Shown here in pieces: positions 50,926 through 59,162 of a DNA stretch of 64,000 nt (positions within the stretch are counted from its first letter, which is position 1; each line of letters begins with the position of its first letter). This DNA comes from 20CM-2-55-15 sp964633285. GTDB taxonomy: Bacteria > Acidobacteriota > Terriglobia > 20CM-2-55-15. The notes beneath the pieces are model-generated. The model was not told where the DNA came from. It was given only the letters and a program-made list of their open reading frames with translations, and did not search any database. Position numbers and translations under genes: made by a program. The DNA is taken from the NCBI GenBank assembly GCA_964633285.1, contig CAZWGA010000005.1, positions 1 through 64,000 on the forward strand, read 5' to 3'.

Positions 50926-53900
50926 ATGAACCGTTTTATATCATTGACTGCCGCTTTGCTCTTCTGCTGGCCTGCATCCGCGCAACAGCCGGCTCCAGCG
51001 ATTAACGCGACGGATGCCCTGAGTCCCGGCTTGAGTCAAAACGTGGCGCCCTATTATGGCGGACCTTTTGTGCTGACCGTGAACGGCGCCAATTTTCAGT
51101 CCGGCGCGGTTGTCTCGATGGGTGCGACGAATCTTTCAACGACGTTTGTCAACTCGACGCAACTGACGGCTCAGGTGCCGGCGACGGCGTTAGCAGCCCT
51201 GGGAATGCAGCCCGTAAAGGTGACGAATCCCGATTCGCAGCCATCGAACATCGTCAACTTTCTTACCGTTGTTCGCGGCGACATTAATTTCAATAGCTCG
51301 ATCTCGATCGGCGACGCGCTGACGTTGGCGCTCAAAGTCGGAGGGCTCAACAGGCCGCCTCTTCCGCTTTCTGTTGGCGACTTGAATCTAAACGGAACCG
51401 TCAACATCAGCGATGCTTTGACTCAGGCGTTGTTCACGGGAGGCTTAAGGCTGAATTGGCCGGTGCCTGCCATCACCTCACCTTCACCGCTGATTACCCA
51501 AAGAAACACTCCATTCACGATTTCCGGTACGGGATTCGGTCCGAATCCCGCGGACAATCTCGTGTTGTTTCCCATAGCCGGCGGTGGTGTGATACGTGTA
51601 CAGCCCAGCGCAGTTGGAAGTAACACGCTTACGGTGACTGCGCCTCCGCAAGCGATCAATGGATTGATACAGGTCTATCGCGTGGACGTGCCTCTGGGCG
51701 GTGTGGAATATCCATTCAGTGTTTCCTGCTGCAGCGCACCTCTTGCGCTCATCAGCATCAGTCCTGCATCCGGCGTCTTGCCGGGCAACACTGTCTTATT
51801 GACGGGCACAGGCTTCGGCAACTCCATCCAGGAAAACACGGTGCTGTTCAAAACCTCCACCGGAGCGGCTGCCGGCACAATCACGAGCCTCGCAAGCGGA
51901 TTGACCGTGTCGGTCCCTCCGGACGCGGTCTGCGGACCTGTGAATGTCACGGTTGCCGGACAAATAAGCAACTCGCGAATGCTGCTGGTTCAAGGAACGA
52001 ACTGCGGTCTGCAACTGGCCGGCATCTGGGGCGATGGTTCACCCGGCGAGACACTCGTCATCGAAGGCGCGGGTTTCGACGTGTTCAATCCGGCAAACAA
52101 CATCGTGAAGTTTCAATCGCAGAATGGAGGCAGCGTCAGCGCGCCTGTTCTGGCTGCAGGAATCACGCAACTGCACGTTCGAATTCCCGACAATGCCATT
52201 GCGGGAACAGTTACGGTCAGCGTCGGCAACAATACTTCGAACGGCATTCTTTACCATGTCGCTGTACCGGCGCTCACATCGTTGACTCCAACATTTGGAA
52301 ATCAAGGCAGCGCTGTTCCAGTAACGATCAGGGGCACGGGATTCCTGAGCGGCGCGACGGCCATTACCGTGAGCGGAACTGGAATCACGGTTGCAAATCT
52401 CAGCGTCGTCGATTCTACAACTCTGACCGCGACATTCAACGTTGACGCACAGGCAACCCTTGGTATGCGAAACGTCAATGTGACGCTGACGAATGGCCCT
52501 ACCTCAGCTCCACTGACTTTTTCGATAACACCTGCGGGATTCGGGCAACCCACGCAGTTCCTCGTTTCCACGCTGGCAGGCAACGCAAACTCCGGCGCCG
52601 TCGATGGCACCGGCACCGCAGCTCAGTTTTCATATCCCGAAGGGATTTGGGGCGACAGCACAAACTTGTACGTCGCCGACCACTACAATTCCGCGATCCG
52701 CAGAATTGTACGGGCAACAGGCGCGGTTTCGACATTCGCGGGCTCGCTGGGCAATTACGGATATGGAGATGGCATCGGTACCAACGCGCGCTTTACATAT
52801 ATCGGACCACTATGGGGCGATGGAACGAACCTCTATGTGGGAGAGTCGAGCGGCATCCGCAAAATTGTGATTGCCACGGGAGAAGTCACAACGCTGCCCG
52901 TGACATTCCTTATCGTCGGAGGAATCTGGGGAGACGGCGCCAACCTGTATGTCACTTCGGTATTAGCGAATGTCGTAAAGAAACTCGTGCTGAGCACTAA
53001 CGAAGTTACGACCATTGCCGGCTCCAGCGGATTTCCCGGGACTGCCGATGGTATCGGTGCGGCAGCACGATTCAATGGTCCGGCCGGAATCTGGGGAGAC
53101 GGCACGAATCTGTACGTGACAGACTCACTTAGTCACACGATTCGGAAAATCGTGATTGCGACCGGCGAGGTGACGACATTGGCGGGTCTCGCACTTCATC
53201 CAGGTACCGCAGAGGGCATTGGCTCCGCAGCGCGATTCAATTATCCGAGCGGGATCTGGGGAGACAACTCCAATCTGTACGTCGCAGATTTACAGAATCA
53301 GTTGATTCGAAGAATTATTTCGGCTACGGGCGAAGTGTTCACCCTGGCCGGCAGACCCGGCGGGGCAGCGCACTTCGAGGGATTGGGACCAGACAGCGCT
53401 TTTTCCACTCCCAAGGGAATCTGGGGCGACGGATCTCAGTTCTACATAACGGAAGAGGGTAATGAAGATATCCGGCGCGCCGAATGGAGTTATGCGGCGC
53501 CTCAACTCAAAGCCGTCAGCCCGAACAGCGGCGCTATGGGAACAACCGTCTCCGTAACTTTGACCGGGACCAATTTCACATCCAGCAGCCTGGCCGTCGG
53601 CTTCGCCGGACAGACCGGAGGAGTCGGCATCACCGTAACCAACGTCTCTTTAGTCAATAGCACGACGATTACCGCCGATTTCGTTATTTCGAATACAACC
53701 ACGCCCGGCACACGTCAGTTTGGTGTGCAAACGCAATTTGGATCGAGCTTTCTGCAAATCTTCACCATCACACCCCCGGCTGGCACTCCTGCGTTGACGG
53801 GCATTGTTCCTCCATTTGGTACACAGGGCTCCAGCACTACCGTAACTCTGAGAGGAATGAATTTCGTTCCAGGAGCCGCGGCCATCAGCGCGAGTGGAAG

Positions 53901-55332
53901 CCAGGTCTCGGTTTCAAATATTTCCGTCATCAACAATACAACGCTCACTGCAACATTTACTGTCGGGAGCGCGGCATCCCTTGGCACCCGCAACATCACG
54001 GTAAGCGTGAATGGTTTGACCAGCAACATTCAGACGTTTTCAGTCGCGCCAACGGGATTCAACGGTTCGCCAACACAGTTGCAGGTCTCCACCTTCGCCG
54101 GAGACACCAGTTCCGGAGCCGTCGACGAAGCCGGCGAGTCTCCTCGATTCTCAAACCCTACGGGAGTCTGGGGTGACGGCACCAATCTCTACGTGACTGA
54201 TGACGGGGATAAAACGATCCGCAAAATTGTTCTCGCGACACGCGCCGTAACATTGTTCGCAGGCTTCCCGAGCTATCAGGGAGACCGGGATGAAATCGGA
54301 TCTGATGCGCAATTCGATGGACCTGCCGGAATCTGGGGAGACGGTTCGAACCTTTTTGTGGTCGATGGGAGCGCGGTTCGCAAAATTGTTATCGCCACCA
54401 GGGGTGTTACGACGCTCGCCGGTAACACTAGCAGTAATGCCTCTCGAGACGGCACGGGCCTCGATGCCCGTTTCTTCCGGCCACGCGGAATCTGGGGAGA
54501 CGGCGCAAATCTCTACGTTGCCGATACCGGCAATCATGCGATTCGGAAAATAGTGATCTCAACGGCCGAAGTGACGACGCTGGCCGGTTCTTTGGGAATC
54601 TCAGGAAGCGCGGACGGAACGGGACCAACGGCACGGTTCAAGTCTCCCGAAGGAGTTTGGGGTGATGGCACGTATTTATACATCGCCGATTCCGGAAACA
54701 ACACGATACGCCGAATTGTCACGGCAACCGGCGAAGTGACGACGGTCGCGGGCACGGCGGGAACCACAGGAGGAATCGACGCCCACGGCGCCGCAGCGCT
54801 CTTTAATTATCCGAGTGGGATCTGGGGTGACGGCGTTTTTCTGTACGTGACGGAATACAGCGGCAACACGATTCGAAAAGTTCGGATCGCTGATGGAGAA
54901 GTGATGACGCTGGCAGGACTCTCATCCCTGTCCGGCTTCACCGGCGGTCTGGGGCAAAATGCCAGATTCCGGTCACCCCGTTTCATTTGGGGTGATTCTT
55001 CGGCACTCTACGTCGCCGAAGAGTGGTACAACTCGGACGTCCGGATTGGAACGTTCAGTGTGATTGCCCCGGAGTTGCGGAGCTTTGCGCCGTTGCGTGG
55101 AGCGCCTGGAACGACGGTAAACGTGACGTTGACCGGCGCAAACTTTGTTCCGGGCTCCACCGTTACCGGACCGTCAAGTCTCACAATATCGAATGTCGTA
55201 GTTGTCAACGAAACGACCATCACGGCTTCTTTCACAATCCTCAGTAACTCGAGCGGTTCCGCCAATATCACTGTTTCCACTCCATTCGGCACGAGCTACC
55301 CTCACTCGTTCTTGATCAATACGGGGCCGTAA
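50926..55332 (+). CDS. Giant exported IPT/TIG plus NHL propeller protein with dockerin-like repeats
   Basis: A 1468-residue protein from ATG 50926 (signal ISLTAALLFCWPASAQ). The order is: IPT/TIG domain (about 35-115); two dockerin-like calcium repeats, GDINFNSSISIGDALTLAL and GDLNLNGTVNISDALTQAL (about 118-172); several IPT/TIG domains (about 175-540); six NHL blades with IWGDGTNLYVTD/IRKIVIATGEVTTLAG (about 545-855); more IPT/TIG; six more NHL blades (about 1050-1375); and a last TIG. Two arrays of six imply two six-bladed propellers. It probably acts at the cell surface in carbohydrate or protein binding. The ribosome-binding stretch AAGGAG is about 20 bases upstream, rather far. Confidence 0.85.
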   Translation: MNRFISLTAALLFCWPASAQQPAPAINATDALSPGLSQNVAPYYGGPFVLTVNGANFQSGAVVSMGATNLSTTFVNSTQLTAQVPATALAALGMQPVKVTNPDSQPSNIVNFLTVVRGDINFNSSISIGDALTLALKVGGLNRPPLPLSVGDLNLNGTVNISDALTQALFTGGLRLNWPVPAITSPSPLITQRNTPFTISGTGFGPNPADNLVLFPIAGGGVIRVQPSAVGSNTLTVTAPPQAINGLIQVYRVDVPLGGVEYPFSVSCCSAPLALISISPASGVLPGNTVLLTGTGFGNSIQENTVLFKTSTGAAAGTITSLASGLTVSVPPDAVCGPVNVTVAGQISNSRMLLVQGTNCGLQLAGIWGDGSPGETLVIEGAGFDVFNPANNIVKFQSQNGGSVSAPVLAAGITQLHVRIPDNAIAGTVTVSVGNNTSNGILYHVAVPALTSLTPTFGNQGSAVPVTIRGTGFLSGATAITVSGTGITVANLSVVDSTTLTATFNVDAQATLGMRNVNVTLTNGPTSAPLTFSITPAGFGQPTQFLVSTLAGNANSGAVDGTGTAAQFSYPEGIWGDSTNLYVADHYNSAIRRIVRATGAVSTFAGSLGNYGYGDGIGTNARFTYIGPLWGDGTNLYVGESSGIRKIVIATGEVTTLPVTFLIVGGIWGDGANLYVTSVLANVVKKLVLSTNEVTTIAGSSGFPGTADGIGAAARFNGPAGIWGDGTNLYVTDSLSHTIRKIVIATGEVTTLAGLALHPGTAEGIGSAARFNYPSGIWGDNSNLYVADLQNQLIRRIISATGEVFTLAGRPGGAAHFEGLGPDSAFSTPKGIWGDGSQFYITEEGNEDIRRAEWSYAAPQLKAVSPNSGAMGTTVSVTLTGTNFTSSSLAVGFAGQTGGVGITVTNVSLVNSTTITADFVISNTTTPGTRQFGVQTQFGSSFLQIFTITPPAGTPALTGIVPPFGTQGSSTTVTLRGMNFVPGAAAISASGSQVSVSNISVINNTTLTATFTVGSAASLGTRNITVSVNGLTSNIQTFSVAPTGFNGSPTQLQVSTFAGDTSSGAVDEAGESPRFSNPTGVWGDGTNLYVTDDGDKTIRKIVLATRAVTLFAGFPSYQGDRDEIGSDAQFDGPAGIWGDGSNLFVVDGSAVRKIVIATRGVTTLAGNTSSNASRDGTGLDARFFRPRGIWGDGANLYVADTGNHAIRKIVISTAEVTTLAGSLGISGSADGTGPTARFKSPEGVWGDGTYLYIADSGNNTIRRIVTATGEVTTVAGTAGTTGGIDAHGAAALFNYPSGIWGDGVFLYVTEYSGNTIRKVRIADGEVMTLAGLSSLSGFTGGLGQNARFRSPRFIWGDSSALYVAEEWYNSDVRIGTFSVIAPELRSFAPLRGAPGTTVNVTLTGANFVPGSTVTGPSSLTISNVVVVNETTITASFTILSNSSGSANITVSTPFGTSYPHSFLINTGP

Positions 55333-55407
55333 TTCGAAAATCGGAATTTTGCTTTAGGCGTTCGGACCCGCGCAGATTAAAATTACAAATTCGGCTCTAT
55401 AAATCAT

Positions 55408-55812
55408 ATGGAAACAGATCGAAGTACAAAACCCGGCAGCACCGTCGACAGTTGGTGCGGCAAGTGCAAAATGGTTCTCGCACATACCGTCGAAGCAATG
55501 GTCGGCGACAAACCCGCGCGCGTTCACTGCAACACGTGCGACTCGCAGCATAATTACAAACCGAACCCGCCGGGAACAGCGGCCGGATCGACTCGCACCG
55601 GCACGGGAAAAGGCCGCGCGAACAAGTATCAGACGCTGTTGAAGGAAAAGAACACGGCCGGCAAACCCTACTCACCCAAAGATACGTACGAACTGGGCGA
55701 CGTGCTCGAACATCCATCCTTCGGCCGCGGTATTGCTACCGCCGTTAAAGACGGATCGAAGATTGAAGTGTTGTTCGAAACAGGCTCACGATTGCTGGTT
55801 CACGGCAGATGA
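55408..55812 (+). CDS. Small zinc-ribbon protein with C-terminal Tudor-like domain
   Basis: A 134-residue cytoplasmic protein. The N-terminus has two Cys pairs, WCGKCK and HCNTCDS, about 25 residues apart, making a zinc ribbon. A Gly/Thr/Lys-rich linker leads to a basic helix and then YELGDVLEHPSFGRGIATAVKDGSKIEVLFETGSRLLV, a short SH3/Tudor-like barrel also found at the end of some helicases. It could bind nucleic acids or RNA polymerase, but this is inference. It is followed by the effector-binding gene. Confidence 0.65.
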   Translation: METDRSTKPGSTVDSWCGKCKMVLAHTVEAMVGDKPARVHCNTCDSQHNYKPNPPGTAAGSTRTGTGKGRANKYQTLLKEKNTAGKPYSPKDTYELGDVLEHPSFGRGIATAVKDGSKIEVLFETGSRLLVHGR

Positions 55813-55879
55813 TCTGTCGCGGGCTTTATGCCCGCGTTCAACCCAGGAACAACTTTGTTTGAATTTGAATGTGGGTTGT

Positions 55880-56341
55880 ATGACGTATCCAGTGACGGTT
55901 CAAACGCTGTCCCCACGCATCCTCGCCTCCGTACGGCGGCGCGTTTCGCCAAAAGATATTCCGGCGGCCTTTAAGCCCGCGCTCGACAGCGTTTGGGCTT
56001 TTCTACGCAAACACTCGGGCTTGCGTACCGATGGGCACAACGTTTTTCTCTATCATCACGAAAGCCCGGCCATGATGCCGGTAGATTTCGGCGTCGAAGT
56101 CATCCGGCTGTTCGCCGACGAGGGTGATGTCGCATGCGTAACGACTCCGGCCGGCGAAGCCGCGGTCGTTGTTCACCGCGGGCCCTACGCAAAGATGGCT
56201 GCCGCCCACCAGGCTCTGCATCAGTGGTGCACTGCAAATGGCCGCACTATCGGGAAACACAGCCTTGAGATTTATGGTGACTGGTCCGACAACCCGGAAG
56301 AACTGGAAACCACGATTCAGTACTTGCTGCTTCCCTTGTGA
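55880..56341 (+). CDS. GyrI-like effector-binding domain protein
   Basis: A 153-residue protein from ATG 55880. It matches the stand-alone GyrI/AraC effector-binding domain: MTYPVTVQTLSPRILASVRRRV, PDFGVEVIRLF-like (here PVDFGVEVIRLF), TTPAGEAAVVVHRGPYAKMAAAHQALHQWC and a C-terminal SLEIYGDWSDNPEELETTIQYLL. These domains bind small hydrophobic molecules or, in the SbmC type, gyrase. No DNA-binding domain is fused. It converges with the ankyrin gene with 20 bases between the stops. Confidence 0.8.
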   Translation: MTYPVTVQTLSPRILASVRRRVSPKDIPAAFKPALDSVWAFLRKHSGLRTDGHNVFLYHHESPAMMPVDFGVEVIRLFADEGDVACVTTPAGEAAVVVHRGPYAKMAAAHQALHQWCTANGRTIGKHSLEIYGDWSDNPEELETTIQYLLLPL

Positions 56342-56361
56342 GTCTTGTGCTTTTTTTGCCG

Positions 56362-57828
56362 CTATTCTTTCGCGCCCAGCTTGCGAAGGAGCTCTTCGGT
56401 ACCGCCGTCACGCCGGCCGGTCAATGAGCCAAGGGGAGTGAGACCCCGATTGTTTTTGACGCTCAGGTTGGCGCCTTTCTCGGCAAGCAACTTCACCACC
56501 GTGTTGTAGGCCCTCAGGACAGCGGCGTGCAGCGCGGTATCGCCGTTTTTGTTTGCAGCGTCGATATCGTTGGATTGGAGCAACGCGGTTGATACGGTCT
56601 CGAGGACAAGGGATTCATCAGGCAACCTTCCCCCGTCAACCAGACTGAGCCCACGGCGATCGTCAGCCGGCGCTCCGCGTCCGTTGCCTTCTTTAAGACC
56701 GGCGGCTGCCATCAACGGCGTGGTTCCATCCGGGATCGCTTTTTGTGTATCCGCGCCGACGGCAGCGAGAGAACGCATGATCTCAGGCTCGAGGAACTTG
56801 GCAGCCAGCCAGTATGGCGTCGCGCCGATGAGCGTTGCAGGCAGGTTGTAGTCCTCATTGTTGCGCCGGAGTGGAGTTCCCTTCGTAATGATCACGTTCG
56901 GTTTCGCTCCGTGCTTCAAGAGATCTTTCACGAGATCCGCATCGCCGCGAAGCGCCGCCGCATGCAGCGCGGTGTAGCCGATGCCATCCGCATTCGGATC
57001 CGCGCCTTTCTCGATCAATGCGCTCGCAGCCGCGCCTTGTCCGCTGTGAGCTGCCAGGACGAGAGCGCTCATTCCGTTCGACAGGGCTTCGTTGGCATCC
57101 GCGCCCGCGGCAATCAGCAACCGAACGGACTCGGCATCACCCGAACGGGCGGCAAACAGAAGCGGCGTGCTTCCGCCTCTCAGGACGGTGTAATTCAATT
57201 CCTCGCGGCCGGCGCGTTGGGTCACTTCACTTGTCACCGTTTGAGCATACGTACGCGAACGCGCGTGGACATCAGCTTCAGCGTCGATGAGCAGGCGGAC
57301 GGCATCCGGATGCTTCTCTGAAGCCGCCCACATGAGCGCCGTCTGATCGTGTTCGGGTTCCTTCACGTTGACTCTCGCGCCGGCGGTGAGAAGCGCCTTC
57401 ACAGATGCGGCATTGCCGGTGCGCGCGCAATTCATAAGGATGGTCTCGCCGTTCAGCAATTTCGCATTCGGATCCGCCTTTGCGGCGAGAAGTCTTTCGA
57501 CCATCGCCGAATTTCGATTGGTGCAGGCGAGGTAAATCGGCGTTACGCCAAGATCGTTCGCAGTGTTCACGCGAGCGCCGGAGCGAAGCAGGAGATCCAC
57601 AGTGGCGAGATCGTCGTAATGGACGGCCCAGTGCAGGGCGGTCGCGCCATCGCCCTGCGTTGCGTTAACGTCGGAGCCGGATTTAAGGAGAGTACGGATG
57701 GATGTTGAATCCTTTGCCTTGACGGCGGCGATGAGGCGAAGGTCGGCGGCGAAAATCGACGATGTCATGGAAGCGCAGAGACAAAAAAGCCACAAACTCA
57801 AAAAGAGACCGCGTCCCATGGTCTTCAT
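56362..57828 (-). CDS. Exported ankyrin-repeat protein
   Basis: A 488-residue protein with a signal peptide (LFLSLWLFCLCASMTSSIFA) and about ten ankyrin repeats from residue 30 to the end (GATALHWAVHYDDLATVDLLLRSGARVN as example). A longer spacer occurs at about 190-215 and 380-420. Ankyrins mediate protein binding. The ATG overlaps the DUF1552 stop (ATGA), placing it as the last gene of a four-gene operon with DUF1592 and DUF1552 proteins; similar ankyrin genes follow such pairs in related genomes by my recollection. Confidence 0.88.
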   Translation of the reverse strand: MKTMGRGLFLSLWLFCLCASMTSSIFAADLRLIAAVKAKDSTSIRTLLKSGSDVNATQGDGATALHWAVHYDDLATVDLLLRSGARVNTANDLGVTPIYLACTNRNSAMVERLLAAKADPNAKLLNGETILMNCARTGNAASVKALLTAGARVNVKEPEHDQTALMWAASEKHPDAVRLLIDAEADVHARSRTYAQTVTSEVTQRAGREELNYTVLRGGSTPLLFAARSGDAESVRLLIAAGADANEALSNGMSALVLAAHSGQGAAASALIEKGADPNADGIGYTALHAAALRGDADLVKDLLKHGAKPNVIITKGTPLRRNNEDYNLPATLIGATPYWLAAKFLEPEIMRSLAAVGADTQKAIPDGTTPLMAAAGLKEGNGRGAPADDRRGLSLVDGGRLPDESLVLETVSTALLQSNDIDAANKNGDTALHAAVLRAYNTVVKLLAEKGANLSVKNNRGLTPLGSLTGRRDGGTEELLRKLGAKE

Positions 57829-59162
57829 GCCAGGCTCGCCAGCCGGCCCGTGCTGTCGCCAATACGATCCCGCTGAACGCCGAAATTATCGAGCAGCGTG
57901 AGATGCAGATTCGCCAGCGGAGTTTCCTTCGGATACCGAATGTGGCGGCCGCCCTTCAAAGTGCCGGCTCCGCCACCCGCCAGCAACAGAGGAATATTTC
58001 GAGGATCGTGAGCATTGCATTCGCCCATGCCGGTTCCATACATCAGCGTGGCGTGATCGAGCAGCGTGCCGTCGCCATCGGGAGTTGATCGCATCTTGTC
58101 CAGCAGATAGGCAAACTGCGTCACGTGATAGGCGTTGATCTTTTCCACCTTCGCGATTTTTTCGGGTTCGCCCGCATGATGCGTAATCGGATGGTGCGCG
58201 TCCGGCACGCCGACCTGAGGATACGTAACGCCGCTGAACTCGCGGCCCAGCATGAGCGTGATGACGCGCGTCAAATCGCATTGGTACGCAAGGACCTGCA
58301 AATCGCACATCAACTTCACGTGTTCGTCATAGCTGGCGGGAATGCCGACCGGATGATCGACGACGGGAAGATTCTGGTCGTTCTGTTCCTCTGCGAGTTG
58401 AATGCGTCTTTCCACATCACGGATCGATTCCAGGTATTCGGTGAGCTTTGTCCGGTCGGTTCGGCCAAGCGCGCCCTGAAGCGCGGCGACTTCCCTGGTC
58501 AGGGAATCCAGCACGCTGCGTTGTTGCTGAAGGCGCGTCAGCCGCGCTTTGGGATCGGTGTTTCCCATATCGCCGAACAGCCGTTCAAAAACGATGCGCG
58601 GATTATTCTGGGTCGCCAGCGGTGTGTTCGCGCTTTTCCAGGAAATCGTATTGGTGTAGGCGCACGCAAAACCCACATCGCACGCGCCGGCCGTCTCGCC
58701 GTTCTCGATCGCCAGTTCAAGCGATGCCAATTGCGTTCGCTTGCCGGTTTCCTGCGCGAGGATCTGATCCATCGAGACGCCGGCATCAAGCCAGGTTTCG
58801 CTGGTCGGCGGTGAAATGTCGGTCAGGAATCGCGTGCTGGCCTTCGCATGCGCGCCTCCGGGACGTCCCGGCGTCGGCACACAGGCCAGATTACTCAGAA
58901 CGAGAAGTTGATTGCGAAACGGCGCAAGAGAGCTCAGGGTCGGCGAGAATTCGTATGCCGTGCCGTCGAGGACCGGTGTCCACTTGTTCATGATCATGCC
59001 GTTCGGGATATACATCACGCCCAGACGGTTGACCGGTTTCGCGGCAGTCTTCGACTGCGCCGACAACGCAGGCGTCATAGCATCCAACAATGGCAGCGAG
59101 ACCATCGCGCCGATGCCGCGCAAAACTTCACGGCGCCCGATGACCTTCTTTGTAATGATCAT
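57825..59162 (-). CDS. DUF1552 exported protein
   Basis: A 445-residue protein of the DUF1552 family, from ATG 59162. The Tat-type leader is GRREVLRGIGAMVSLPLL. Conserved features are RLGVMYIPNGMIMNKWTP, LACVPTPGRPGGAHAKASTRFL, MDQILAQETGKRTQLASLEL and MYGTGMGECNAHDPRNIPLLLAGG. The family has an alkaline-phosphatase-like look and pairs with DUF1592-type cytochromes in Planctomycetes and Acidobacteria; function is not established. Start and stop both overlap neighbours by four bases (ATGA), so translation of the operon is coupled. Confidence 0.9.
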   Translation of the reverse strand: MIITKKVIGRREVLRGIGAMVSLPLLDAMTPALSAQSKTAAKPVNRLGVMYIPNGMIMNKWTPVLDGTAYEFSPTLSSLAPFRNQLLVLSNLACVPTPGRPGGAHAKASTRFLTDISPPTSETWLDAGVSMDQILAQETGKRTQLASLELAIENGETAGACDVGFACAYTNTISWKSANTPLATQNNPRIVFERLFGDMGNTDPKARLTRLQQQRSVLDSLTREVAALQGALGRTDRTKLTEYLESIRDVERRIQLAEEQNDQNLPVVDHPVGIPASYDEHVKLMCDLQVLAYQCDLTRVITLMLGREFSGVTYPQVGVPDAHHPITHHAGEPEKIAKVEKINAYHVTQFAYLLDKMRSTPDGDGTLLDHATLMYGTGMGECNAHDPRNIPLLLAGGGAGTLKGGRHIRYPKETPLANLHLTLLDNFGVQRDRIGDSTGRLASLA

